Assembly: GCA_903857795.1 (NCBI GenBank)
Contig: CAIOGM010000004.1
Coordinates: 1 to 46,577 of the forward strand
Source: an uncultured Geobacter sp.
GTDB taxonomy: Bacteria > Desulfobacterota > Desulfuromonadia > Geobacterales > CAIOGM01
Direction of reading: 5' to 3'
DNA length: 46,577 nt
Shown piece by piece: positions 34,353 to 43,348 of the stretch (positions within the stretch are counted from its first letter, which is position 1; every line of letters begins with the position of its first letter). The position numbers and the translations under genes were made by a program. The notes beneath the pieces are model-generated. The model saw only the letters and a program-made list of their open reading frames with translations. It was not told the origin of the DNA and did not search any database.

Positions 34353-36695
34353 ATGAAAATCGTGGCATTCCTGTTTGTCATCTGCATGTCCTTCTCTGCT
34401 CCGGCACACTCCGAGGAAAATTCCTATGCCGGCTCCAAGAGTTGTCGAGAGTGTCATGAACGGTTTTACGGGCTCTGGTCCACCTCGTTCCACGGTCTCG
34501 CCATGCAGCCTATTACCGAGACGCTGGCACAAGAGAAACTTTCTCCCCAGAGAGATGATGTGGTCATCAACAAGAGCCGCTATCGGGCCGAGATTGGCGC
34601 CGGCAAGGGTTATATTCTGGAGAGCGGGCCCGATGGCAAGGGGAAGAAATACCGGATCGAGTACGCCCTTGGCGGCAAGAATGTTTTCTATTTTTTAACT
34701 CCACTGGACAAGGGGAGGCTCCAGACCCTGCCGGTGGCCTACGATGTCCGGAAGAAAGAGTGGTTTGACACCGCTCTCTCCGGGCTGCGCCATTTCCCCG
34801 GACAGCAGGGGGGCGAGACGCCGGTGGGGTGGCAGGAATATCCCTACACCTTCAATACCTCCTGTTACGGCTGCCACGTCAGCCAACTCGCCACCAACTA
34901 CGACCTGAAGAGCGACAGCTATGGCACCACCTGGAAAGAGCCGGGGATCAACTGCGAGAGCTGTCACGGCCCGTCGGAACCGCACAACAGGGCCATGCGC
35001 CTGCTTCCCAAGGGGGAGAAACCGGCCAACGACGCCGCCCTGAAGCTCATCCGGACCAAGATGTTCACCCCGGCCCAGCACAACGACGCCTGTAACTCCT
35101 GCCATTCCAAGGCCATGCCCCTTACCGCGGGGTACCGGACGCCGGAGCGCTTCTTTGACCACTTCGACCTGGTGGCCCTGGAAAACAGCGATTTCTACCC
35201 GGACGGTCGTGACCTGGGAGAGAACTACACTCAGAGCTCCTGGCGCATGAGCCCCTGTGCCGTCGCGGGCAAGATCCACTGCGTCACCTGCCACACCTCC
35301 AGCGGCCGCTACCGGTTCAAGAAGGAGAAGTTCAACAACGCGTGCCTCCCCTGCCATGAAGAGCGGGTGAAGAACGTGGCCGCCCACAGTCACCACCCGG
35401 CAGAGAGCGAAGCGAGCCGTTGTATCTCTTGTCATATGCCGACCACCGAGTTTGCCCGGATGCGGCGCACCGATCACTCCATGCTCCCCCCCACTCCGGC
35501 AACCACCCTCGCTTACCACTCCCCCAATGCCTGCAACGGTTGCCACGGAGACAAAGATGCGGCCTGGGCCGATAACGTGGTCCGGCGGTGGCGTCCCCAT
35601 GACTACCAGGCGCCGCTCCTCAAGCGGGCGGCGCTCATCGATGCGGCCCGCAAACGGGAGTGGACAAAACTGCCGGAGATGCTGGCGTATATCAATGACC
35701 CCACGAGCAACGAAATCTTCGTCACCTCCCTCATCCGGTTGCTGGCCCGTTGTGACGACCCGGTCAAGATCCCGGCGCTGCTCAAGGCGCTCAATAATCC
35801 GTCACCACTGGTGCGGGGGGCCGCCGTAGAGGGGCTCGGCCAAAGTCCCAGCCTAGAGGTGCTACAGGAGATTGCCGCCGTCACCAGCGATGAGTATCGT
35901 CTGGTGAGAGTCCGGGCCGCAGCGGCTCTGGCCCAGTTTCCCAACATGAAACCTCAGGGAAAGGCGAAGGAGCGACTGGACAGGGCCACCGAAGAGTATC
36001 TGGCTGCCCTCATGGCCCACCCCGACAGTTGGGACGCCCACTATAACCTGGGGAACTACTACCTTGGCCAGAAAAAACCGACGGAGGCGCTGGCCGAGTA
36101 TAACGAGGCCGTGAAGCGGGAACCGCAGGCGCTCCTGGCCCTGGTCAATGCCGCTATGGCCCATGCCCAACTCGGTGAGAGCGCTCAAGCCGAGCAGAAA
36201 CTGAACGAGGCCCTGAAGATCACTCCGGACAGCGCCGCAGCCCGCTACAACCTGGGGTTGATCAAGGCCGAACAGGGGGATTTACCGGCAGCGGAACAGA
36301 ACCTGAAAGCGGCATTCCGGGCTGACCCGCAGCTGGCCGGCGCAGCCTACAACCTCTGCGTCATCCTTGCCAAAGAGCGCCCAGCCGAGGCCCGGGAGTG
36401 GTGCAAAAAGGCCGCCCTGCTTCGGCCCCAGGAGCCGAAGTACGCCTGGACCCTGGCTTATTACCAGCAGCAGGGGGGGGACAGCGCCGGGGCCATAGCG
36501 ACACTTGAGACACTCACCAATAGGGCTCCTTTCTTTTCTGACGGCTGGCTGCTCCTGGAGGACATCTACGAGCAGCAGGGGAAGAAGCCGGAAGCCGCCA
36601 GGATCTGCTCACGGGTGTTGGAGGTGCCGGGGCTGCCGGAGCGGGCCAGGACGTACTTCAAACAACGGTTGGAAGCCTTGCAGGGTAATCAATGA
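34353..36695 (+). CDS. Eight-heme c-type cytochrome fused to HEAT-like and TPR repeats
   Basis: 780 residues with a signal peptide (1-~20). Eight CXXCH heme sites lie between C31 (CRECH) and C394 (CNGCH): CRECH, CYGCH, CESCH, CNSCH, CVTCH, CLPCH, CISCH and CNGCH. The order resembles the cytochrome c554/octaheme folding pattern. Residues ~430-530 look like HEAT repeats (VRGAAVEGLGQSPSLEVL), then about six TPRs (YNLGNYYLGQKKPTEALAEY). Exported electron-transfer protein with a partner-binding tail; donor and acceptor are unknown. GGAGAAGAGG precedes the ATG. Its stop overlaps the ATG (36692) of the next gene. Confidence 0.9.
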   Translation: MKIVAFLFVICMSFSAPAHSEENSYAGSKSCRECHERFYGLWSTSFHGLAMQPITETLAQEKLSPQRDDVVINKSRYRAEIGAGKGYILESGPDGKGKKYRIEYALGGKNVFYFLTPLDKGRLQTLPVAYDVRKKEWFDTALSGLRHFPGQQGGETPVGWQEYPYTFNTSCYGCHVSQLATNYDLKSDSYGTTWKEPGINCESCHGPSEPHNRAMRLLPKGEKPANDAALKLIRTKMFTPAQHNDACNSCHSKAMPLTAGYRTPERFFDHFDLVALENSDFYPDGRDLGENYTQSSWRMSPCAVAGKIHCVTCHTSSGRYRFKKEKFNNACLPCHEERVKNVAAHSHHPAESEASRCISCHMPTTEFARMRRTDHSMLPPTPATTLAYHSPNACNGCHGDKDAAWADNVVRRWRPHDYQAPLLKRAALIDAARKREWTKLPEMLAYINDPTSNEIFVTSLIRLLARCDDPVKIPALLKALNNPSPLVRGAAVEGLGQSPSLEVLQEIAAVTSDEYRLVRVRAAAALAQFPNMKPQGKAKERLDRATEEYLAALMAHPDSWDAHYNLGNYYLGQKKPTEALAEYNEAVKREPQALLALVNAAMAHAQLGESAQAEQKLNEALKITPDSAAARYNLGLIKAEQGDLPAAEQNLKAAFRADPQLAGAAYNLCVILAKERPAEAREWCKKAALLRPQEPKYAWTLAYYQQQGGDSAGAIATLETLTNRAPFFSDGWLLLEDIYEQQGKKPEAARICSRVLEVPGLPERARTYFKQRLEALQGNQ

Positions 36696-37845
36696 ATCAA
36701 TTCAGCGTGACCTGGGGGGGGATGGGCAGGCGTTCCTGGTGGCGGCGCACGATTCACCTGTCGATGCCGTCCGGGCTGCCACGGAATCCTACGGTCAGAT
36801 CGCAGCTACGCTTGCCCGGCATAATCTTGCAATCGTCCACGAGCGACTGTTCTGCAGTCGCTCCGTCGAACATGGTGTCAGAGCGGAACGGAGGAGGGCA
36901 TTCCAGACGCATAGTGTTTTCGATGACACCTCCGTTACCTGTATCCAGGGTAATCCGCCCTGGGGTGCGGGGCTTGCCGGGGTGATCATCCATGCCGTCC
37001 CTGCCGGAGAGCTCCGGACGTTGATGGATGGCGATATGCCGTGCGGTCGGGCATGGCGAAGCAACGGAGCAGAGTTTCTGGTGCTCCAGAACCTGAACGG
37101 TCTGGGCGATGGCCTGCAGGTGGGCAGGGCAACTCAGCTGCGTCGACTCCTGGAGCGTGCGGAACAGATCCTGCGGGCAGAAGGGAGCTCGTTTCGCGAT
37201 GTTCTCCGTACCTGGTTCTATCTCTCAGACATACTGGAGTGGTATCCCGAGTTCAACAGGGTGCGCAATGAACAGTACGGGAGGTTCGGTATCATGCCTG
37301 GCCCCGGCGATGGCGAACTGCTGCTGCCGGCCAGCACCGGGGTTCGGGGTGACAACCACTCCGGCGCGGCGGCGACTATGGACCTGATCGCCGTCACCGG
37401 TGACGCGGCCTCCCGTCCGGTGATCACGCAGCTCACCAATAGGGGCCAACTGGACGCTTTCCGGTACGGCGCCGCCTTTTCCCGGGGGACGCTCATCCGG
37501 GGAGCGGTGGGGGCGCTCTTCCAGTTGTCGGGTACCGCGGCCATCGACGAACAGGGGAAGAGTTTGTTTGTCGGTGACATCCGCGGCCAGATCAACTGCA
37601 CCCTCGACAAGGTCGAGGCGCTCATGGCCCAATCAGGATTGAGTCTTGAAGAGATAACGGCCGCGACGGTCTTCATCAAGTACGCCAGGCATGCCGGGAT
37701 TTTCCGGGAGGTGGCAGCTGCCCGGGGCCTGGTAGCCTTTCCCGCAGTCTGTATTGTTGCCGACATCTGCCGAGAGGAGCTCCTATTCGAGATCGATGCG
37801 GAAGCAGCGGCGCCTTCTGTTCCCCAACTGACGGCGATACTTTAA
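36692..37845 (+). CDS. RidA/chorismatase-like protein with probable frameshift near the start
   Basis: The similarity begins IQRDLGGDGQAFLVAAHDSPV and continues for about 380 residues; RTWFYLSDILEWYPEFN, LLLPASTGVRGD and GTAAIDEQGKSLFVGDI match the RidA-fold chorismatase group (FkbO/XanB2 type), which converts chorismate to hydroxybenzoate or a related diene. No start codon with a ribosome-binding site exists in this frame; the only coupled ATG is at 36692 in another frame, giving MNQFSVTW. Adding one G to the eight-G tract at 36714-36721 would join the two as MNQFSVTWGGDGQAFLVAA. So there is either a sequencing error, a slippery switch or a fresh mutation. An internal GTG start in the longer frame is a weaker alternative. 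Confidence 0.6.
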
Positions 37846-37849
37846 ACGA

Positions 37850-37928
37850 AAGGAGGTGGATAACTCTGTTGTTACGCGGCATCAAGCTGTTTTACCGAAC
37901 CATTAAAAAAGGAGGACAAAAAACATGA
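37850..37928 (+). promoter_or_regulatory. Strong ribosome-binding sequence and possible short leader before the sulfatase
   Basis: AAAGGAGGTGGAT begins 4 bases after the previous stop and closely matches the complement of the 16S rRNA 3' end, yet no ATG follows. A TTG at 37869 opens a 19-codon frame whose TGA overlaps the sulfatase ATG (ATGA, 37925-37928). The sulfatase also has its own AAAGGAGG at 37907-37914. Possible translational coupling or a remnant site. Confidence 0.35.
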
Positions 37929-39526
37929 GAAAATTTTTTGTGATACTGTCCGCGCTGCTGGTCATGGCTGCCATTCCGGCTGCTGCGGCGGACAAACCGA
38001 ACATCCTCATCATCTGGGGCGATGACATCGGTCAGTTCAACGTCAGCGCCTACAACATGGGCATGATGGGCTACAAAACGCCGAACATCGACAGTATCGG
38101 TAAGAGCGGCGCAGTCTTCACCGACTGGTACGGCCAGCAGAGCTGTACCGCCGGCCGCGCCGCATTCATCACCGGCCAGTCGCCCATTCGCACCGGCCTC
38201 ACCAAGGTCGGCCTGCCTGGCGCACCGGAAGGTCTGACCAAGGACGATCCGACCCTTGCCGAACTGCTCAAGCCGCTCGGCTACGCCACCGGCCAGTTTG
38301 GTAAGAACCACCTGGGCGACCGCAACGAGATGCTCCCCACGGTCCACGGCTTCGATGAATGGCTCGGCAACCTCTACCACCTGAACGCCGAGGAGGAGCC
38401 GGAGCATGTGGACTATCCGGGCGACAAAATAATGGCCAACGGCAAGACCTTTAAAGAGAACTTCGGTCCTCGGGGCGTCTTCCACTGCTATGCCACGGAA
38501 AAGGACGATCCTACGGTTGACCCGCGCTTTGGCAAGGTCGGCAAGCAGAAATGCGAAGACACCGGCCCGCTGACCAGAAAGCGGATGGAGACGGTGGACG
38601 AGGAAGTCACCGCTGCGGCGCTGAAGTTCATGAACAAATCGGTGAAAGACGGCAAGCCGTTCTTCGTCTGGTGGAACTCCTCACGCATGCACGTCTTCAC
38701 CCACCTCAAGAAGGAAAGTGAAGGCAAGACCGGTCTCGGCATCTATGCCGACGGCATGGCCGAGCACGACGCCATGGTCGGGCAATTGCTCAATGAGCTG
38801 AAGAAGCTCGGCATCGAGGACAACACCATTGTCATGTATTCCAGCGACAACGGCGCCGAAATGCTCTCCTGGCCGGACGGCGGTACAACGATGTTCCGCG
38901 GCGAAAAGAACACGCCTTGGGAAGGCGGGTTCCGGGTGCCGACGCTCATCCGCTGGCCCGGCGTCATCAAGCCCGGCATGGTCATCAACGACATAGGTGC
39001 CCACGAGGACATGATGCCGACACTGCTGGCAGCGGTGGGAGACCCTAAGGTCAAGGAAGACCTGCTTAAGGGGAAGAAAGTCGGCGACATGACCTACAAG
39101 GTCCACCTTGACGGCTACAATCTGCTGCCCTTCCTGAAGGGCGAAGCGAAGGAATCGCCGCGCGAATCGTTCATCTACTGGACCGACGACGGCAGTGTTG
39201 CCGCTCTGCGCTACCGCGACTACAAGATAATGTTCCTGAAGCAGACTGCCGTCGGTCTTCGCGCGTGGCAGCATCCTTTCGAGGCGCAGCGCGCACCGCT
39301 GCTGACCAATCTGCGCATGGACCCGTTCGAACGCGCGGAAGCTGAGAACGCGGAGGGCTACCAGAAATGGTACATTGAGCACATGTTCGCGTTTGCACCC
39401 GCAGGCTTCCATGTGGGGCAATGGCTGCAGAGCTTCCGTGAGTTCCCGCCGCGCATGAAACCCGGCAGCTTCAACCTCGACCGCGTGATGGAGTCGATAA
39501 CCGCACCCCATAAAGGGCAAAACTGA
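37925..39526 (+). CDS. Exported type I sulfatase
   Basis: 533 residues: signal peptide (about 1-22), then DKPNILIIWGDDIGQ with the metal-binding D33-D34, and the sulfatase signature C74-TAGR (QQSCTAGRAAFITG), whose Cys must be converted to formylglycine. Other active-site blocks are HDAMVGQLLNEL, YSSDNGAE and NTPWEGGFRVPTLIRWPG. It hydrolyses sulfate esters, here probably aryl or small-molecule, in the periplasm. The first signature with CTAGR instead of CxPSR is common in arylsulfatase A-like bacterial proteins. No sulfatase-maturing enzyme is in the window unless one lies elsewhere in the genome. A very strong hairpin terminator follows. Confidence 0.9.
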   Translation: MRKFFVILSALLVMAAIPAAAADKPNILIIWGDDIGQFNVSAYNMGMMGYKTPNIDSIGKSGAVFTDWYGQQSCTAGRAAFITGQSPIRTGLTKVGLPGAPEGLTKDDPTLAELLKPLGYATGQFGKNHLGDRNEMLPTVHGFDEWLGNLYHLNAEEEPEHVDYPGDKIMANGKTFKENFGPRGVFHCYATEKDDPTVDPRFGKVGKQKCEDTGPLTRKRMETVDEEVTAAALKFMNKSVKDGKPFFVWWNSSRMHVFTHLKKESEGKTGLGIYADGMAEHDAMVGQLLNELKKLGIEDNTIVMYSSDNGAEMLSWPDGGTTMFRGEKNTPWEGGFRVPTLIRWPGVIKPGMVINDIGAHEDMMPTLLAAVGDPKVKEDLLKGKKVGDMTYKVHLDGYNLLPFLKGEAKESPRESFIYWTDDGSVAALRYRDYKIMFLKQTAVGLRAWQHPFEAQRAPLLTNLRMDPFERAEAENAEGYQKWYIEHMFAFAPAGFHVGQWLQSFREFPPRMKPGSFNLDRVMESITAPHKGQN

Positions 39527-39534
39527 TGCAGTAA

Positions 39535-39580
39535 CTGCGGCGGGGCGCTTCGCAGGAAGCGCCCCGCCGCAGCTTTATCT
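39535..39580 (+). terminator. Strong intrinsic terminator after the sulfatase
   Basis: CTGCGGCGGGGCGCTTC (39535-39551) pairs perfectly over 17 bases with 39556-39572, loop GCAG, followed by a T-rich tail (CTTTATCTTCT). It ends the sulfatase transcript 34 bases before the next gene. Confidence 0.85.
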
Positions 39581-39613
39581 TCTACAATCCAGCAGAACTG
39601 GAGGACACAAACA

Positions 39614-41566
39614 ATGTCTACAACCGATAAAAATCCGGCTGAATCTGCGGCTGGGACCTTCAATCTAGGCGAAACAATCTCCCGGCGCGAGTTTCTGGCT
39701 GTCTCGGCGGCAGTCGGCGTAACCATATTGTTGCCCGGCGGACTCTCCGCAGCAGTGAACGGCAAGAAGAGTTTCACCATCCTCCATACCAACGATATGC
39801 ATTCAAGCTTTATCGGTATGGGTCCGGCCGCGGACTATACCCCCTTTACCCTCAACGATGACAATACCCGCGGCGGTTATGCGCGTTTGGCAACACTTAT
39901 AGCCATGAAGAAGGACTCTCGCAAAGGCCAGGGCCCGGTGCTGGTGCTGGATGCCGGCGACTACAGCATGGGGACCGCCTTTGCCGCCGCTACCCGCGAG
40001 ATCGGCGGCGAACTGAAACTCATGGGGATGATGGGCTACGACGCCACCACCTTTGGCAATCATGAATTCGACCTCGGACCCGACGGCCTTGGCAGGTCGA
40101 TCAGCGTGGCTGCCAAGGCGGGTAAGGTTCCGGCGGTGGTCGCCTCGAATAGCGATTTCAGCAAAAAGGACCCGACTCTGGCCGATCTGCAGCGCTTGGC
40201 CAAAACCGGGGTGATCCGCCGCTACACCGTTATCGAACGGGGCAGTCTCCGCTTCGGCATCTTCGGCTTGCTCGGCAAAGAAGCCCAGCATTATACCAGC
40301 GGCGGTGCGGTTACCTATGCCGATCCGGTTGAGACCGCCAGAGAGATGGTGAAGACCCTCCGTGACAAGGAGAAAGTTGATCTGGTCATCGCTCTCAGCC
40401 ATGGTGGCATGGAGAAAGGGAAGGACGGGCGCTTTACCGAAGGTGAGGACGCGCATCTGGCCGAGTCGGTGCCGGGCATCGATGTGGTGATCAGCGGCCA
40501 CAGCCACACCTTCCTCGAAGAGTCGACCATTGCCAACGGTCGCACCCCGGTGGTGCAGGCCGGCAAGGAGAGTAAATGCCTCGGCGAACTGACCATCACC
40601 ATTGACAACAACAAGCTGACGGTCGAGTCGTACAAGCTGCACCCGATCGACGACAGCATCAGCGGCGATCGGGCCATTGCCGCCGAGATTGACAAACTGA
40701 AGAAGGGGGTCGATGCGGCTGTATTTGCCTCCCGCGGTTACAGTATCGATCAACCGCTGGCAATAGCTCCGCAGGATCTGCCCAACACCTACTTCGATAT
40801 CGCTGCCAGCACGCTCCTGGCCAATCTCTGCACTGATGCCTTCAGAAAGGCCACAAAATCCGATATCGGCTTCACCGCCAACGGGACGATGCGCGCTGGC
40901 TTGGCCAAGGGGAAGACCGGCGTGCAGACGGTCTATGACGTCTTTGCCATGGCGCCACTGGGCGCAGGCGTTGTGGATACAACGGCCGGCAGCGCCCTGG
41001 TGACCGGGTACCTGAACGGCCTGGAGCTGAAGAATTTGCTCGAATACTTCCTTGTTGACAACCCGACCCACCCCGGTGAGTTCTTTCCGCGCGCTTCCGG
41101 TATGCGGTTCCGCTACGACCCGTCGCGCCCGCAGTATGACGCCGTCACGGCCATCGAACTGGGAGACATCGATCGCGGCTACAGGGTCATCGATATCAGC
41201 GGCAAGAGTGAGAAGCTCTACAGTCTCACCTGCCCCCTGATGGTCGCTCAGTTAATCGTCGCCATCCCCAAATTCAGCAAAGGCAAGCTGCAGCTTGTCG
41301 CCAAAAACCGGAAGGGCCAGCAGCTCAAGTCGAAGGTCGAGGCGCTCGAAGACCCGCGCAGCGGCACTCCCGATCTGCTGTCACCGACCGGTACGACGGA
41401 CAGGAAGAGTGTCGCCACCGGCGGTAAAACCAAAGCGGCCAAAGAGATCAAGGAGTGGCAGGCGATCATGGATCACCTTCGTACCCTCCCGGCCAAAAAG
41501 GGCGAACTGCCGGTGATCCCGGTGGATGAGCGGGCCGCCGAGGTGCGGGCGATCAAGGAGGGGTAA
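39614..41566 (+). CDS. Tat-exported 5'-nucleotidase/metallophosphoesterase
   Basis: 650 residues. The N terminus has a twin-arginine signal (SRREFLAVSAAVGVTILL, R24-R25), so the folded enzyme is exported by Tat. Metallophosphatase metal motifs: ILHTNDMHS (about 57-64), DAGDYS, FGNHEFD, SHGG and SGHSHTF; then the 5'-nucleotidase C-terminal domain (about 370-540) with NGTMRAGL and ASGMRFRYDP. Family members release phosphate from nucleotides or UDP-sugars. The last ~80 residues are an extra lysine-rich tail. ACTGGAGG precedes the ATG. It stands in its own transcript after the sulfatase terminator, and likely scavenges phosphate in the periplasm. Confidence 0.9.
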   Translation: MSTTDKNPAESAAGTFNLGETISRREFLAVSAAVGVTILLPGGLSAAVNGKKSFTILHTNDMHSSFIGMGPAADYTPFTLNDDNTRGGYARLATLIAMKKDSRKGQGPVLVLDAGDYSMGTAFAAATREIGGELKLMGMMGYDATTFGNHEFDLGPDGLGRSISVAAKAGKVPAVVASNSDFSKKDPTLADLQRLAKTGVIRRYTVIERGSLRFGIFGLLGKEAQHYTSGGAVTYADPVETAREMVKTLRDKEKVDLVIALSHGGMEKGKDGRFTEGEDAHLAESVPGIDVVISGHSHTFLEESTIANGRTPVVQAGKESKCLGELTITIDNNKLTVESYKLHPIDDSISGDRAIAAEIDKLKKGVDAAVFASRGYSIDQPLAIAPQDLPNTYFDIAASTLLANLCTDAFRKATKSDIGFTANGTMRAGLAKGKTGVQTVYDVFAMAPLGAGVVDTTAGSALVTGYLNGLELKNLLEYFLVDNPTHPGEFFPRASGMRFRYDPSRPQYDAVTAIELGDIDRGYRVIDISGKSEKLYSLTCPLMVAQLIVAIPKFSKGKLQLVAKNRKGQQLKSKVEALEDPRSGTPDLLSPTGTTDRKSVATGGKTKAAKEIKEWQAIMDHLRTLPAKKGELPVIPVDERAAEVRAIKEG

Positions 41567-41864
41567 GTTCTTCCTGGTGGTACGGAACAACTTCTGGTAA
41601 GCAATAGTGAACGCCACTTTCCTTCAGCCTTTTGTTTCGTTCACCACGAAGACATTCACGACGGTTGGCCTGAACACCGAGTCAACCTATGACTGGGAGC
41701 ACCGCCTGTGGACGGTGCCGCTGAACCTGAAGGCCTCCCAGTTGGTCAAGATTGGTACGATGCCCATCCAGTTCCAGGTCGGCGGCAGCTACTACGCCGA
41801 GAAGCCGGACGGCGGTCCAAGCTGGGGCCCGCGCTCCGCAATCACGTTACTGTTCCCGAAATAA
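41567..41864 (+). pseudogene. 3' remnant of an outer-membrane channel gene
   Basis: A stretch beginning immediately after the phosphoesterase stop reads, in one frame, FFLVVRNNFW-stop-AIVNATFLQPFVSFTTK...GPRSAITLLFPK. It matches the last ~95 residues of deltaproteobacterial outer-membrane transporters of the MetA-pathway/phenol-degradation kind, whose end is usually NNLWS...LQPFV...LNTESTYDWE...LLFPK. There is a TAA in frame at 41598 and the first ~200 codons are missing. A GTG at 41607 opens 85 codons but these are the tail of a barrel only. A deletion probably fused the phosphoesterase gene to it. Confidence 0.65.
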
Positions 41865-41901
41865 ATTCTCAGGCACTCAACCCCAAAAGGAGATCAACAT
41901 C

Positions 41902-42390
41902 ATGAACTGTAAAAAAGTCGCACTCACCCTGGCCCTGTTCACCGCAGCGACAATTGTCACATCACTACCGGTAACTCCTGCAGGTGCGGTGGAGCCAATC
42001 ATCTACCCTGCCAAAGGGCAGAGTAAAGACCAGATTGAAAAAGACAAGTATGCCTGCTACTCGTGGGCCAAGGAGCAGACCAAGTTCGACCCGATGCAGG
42101 CCCCGGCGCCATCCGCTGCCGCAACAACTTCGCAAGGTGGCGCCGTAAAAGGGGCAGCCAAAGGGGCCGCGGTCGGAGCCGTTGGGGGAGCTATTGCCGG
42201 TGACGCCGGCAAGGGCGCCGCCATTGGTGCCGGTGCCGGAGGGACAGTTGGGATGTTGAAGAAAAAGAAGGGGCAGAAGGATCAGCAGGCTGCTGCTCAA
42301 AATCAAACTGCCGCTGCCGAGCAGAAGAGGGCCGAATATAACCGGGCCTGGGGTGCCTGTCTGGAAGGAAAAGGGTACACCGTCAAATAG
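41902..42390 (+). CDS. Exported glycine-zipper (YMGG-like) protein
   Basis: 162 residues from ATG 41902, preceded by AAAAGGAG at a usual distance; the open frame upstream is shadow. A signal peptide (KKVALTLALFTAATIVTSLPVTPAGA), a short segment with DQIEKDKYACYSWAKEQTKFDP, then a glycine/alanine zipper (VGAVGGAIAGDAGKGAAIGAGAGGTVG) that can lie in or against a membrane, and a C-terminal YNRAWGACLEGKGYTVK block. The two short YACYxWA and WGACLEGKGY segments are common to this family of envelope proteins of unknown role. It lies 73 bases before the MipA-like gene and may be co-transcribed. Confidence 0.8.
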   Translation: MNCKKVALTLALFTAATIVTSLPVTPAGAVEPIIYPAKGQSKDQIEKDKYACYSWAKEQTKFDPMQAPAPSAAATTSQGGAVKGAAKGAAVGAVGGAIAGDAGKGAAIGAGAGGTVGMLKKKKGQKDQQAAAQNQTAAAEQKRAEYNRAWGACLEGKGYTVK

Positions 42391-42463
42391 CCATGACAGC
42401 AGGAACAGTCGATTCGTACGGCAAAATCAGCGTTCGCAGACGGCATCGAACAAGGAGATGTAC

Positions 42464-43291
42464 ATGAAGGAGTGCCCACTGTTACGTATTACGGTCACCT
42501 TGGCGGCGATCATGCTCGTAGTGGCTCTTACCCTGCCCGGGAGGGTGGCGGCGATGGGGATGTCGGTTGATATCATGCCCAATTTCATCGGCGGCGGCAT
42601 CGGCGTCACGTCGGAGTGGTCGGGTTCACGGGAGAGCATGGTCGGCGTCGTGCCGGCGGCGCGCGTCAAATGGGACAACAACCGCTTCGTGGAGTGGTAC
42701 GCCCTCTATGCAGGAGTAAACCTCATCGACAGCGGCGGCTGGGAGTTCGGACCGGCTGCCGTGTACCGGCTCGGCCGCAAGAACGTCAAGGACGATGTGG
42801 TGAAGCTGCTGCCGGAAATAGGCAGCGCCTTTGATCTTGGCCTGTTCGGCGGCTACTCCTATGTGAACGCCGGGGATATCCCGTTCCGGGTGAGGGTCGG
42901 GATCACGGCAACAGCCATTGTCCTCGGCAGTTACAGCGGCACCAACGTCTCTCCCTACCTCACCACCTGGGTCCCGCTGCATCCAAAGGTCTTTGTCGGC
43001 TTGGGGGTTGGCGCTACCTGGGCCAATGCGAGCTACATGAATACTTACTACGGGGTAACCCCTATGGGCAGTGCGGCCAGTGGCTTACAGGAGTACTCGC
43101 CGGGGGGGGGATTCCGCCAGGTCTATGCCTGGCCGGCGCTCCTGGTCAAGGTGAGCGACGCCTGGTATGTCGGCACCGGTGCCTACTACCAGAGACTCAC
43201 CGGCGGCGCCGCCAACAGTCCCATCGTTGAGCAACGCGGCAGTTGCAACCAGTGGACCTACGGCGCTGGCCTCGGATACTCGTGGCAGTAG
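42464..43291 (+). CDS. MipA/OmpV-family outer-membrane protein
   Basis: 275 residues from ATG 42464, six bases after AAGGAG; an ATG two codons earlier is less well spaced. Signal peptide ends near MAAMG, then beta strands alternating aromatic and glycine residues, typical of the MipA/OmpV barrel: VVPAARVKWDNNRFVEW, GVNLIDSGGWEFGPAAVYRLGRKN, and the C-terminal strand ending in W-Q. Family members are outer-membrane proteins, one of which is a scaffold in peptidoglycan turnover. The last residue is not the usual F but the aromatic W before it fits BAM recognition. Probably co-transcribed with the glycine-zipper gene. Confidence 0.78.
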   Translation: MKECPLLRITVTLAAIMLVVALTLPGRVAAMGMSVDIMPNFIGGGIGVTSEWSGSRESMVGVVPAARVKWDNNRFVEWYALYAGVNLIDSGGWEFGPAAVYRLGRKNVKDDVVKLLPEIGSAFDLGLFGGYSYVNAGDIPFRVRVGITATAIVLGSYSGTNVSPYLTTWVPLHPKVFVGLGVGATWANASYMNTYYGVTPMGSAASGLQEYSPGGGFRQVYAWPALLVKVSDAWYVGTGAYYQRLTGGAANSPIVEQRGSCNQWTYGAGLGYSWQ

Positions 43292-43348
43292 AATGCATGA
43301 TCTCTGAGGGCAGTGATCTGAACAATTAACCTAGAAAAAGCAGTCCAT

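Noticed and set aside
36505-36691. Long open frame extending the chorismatase-like gene into the cytochrome gene
   Set aside because: This part is a frame shadow of the TPR end of the cytochrome and has no ribosome-binding site.
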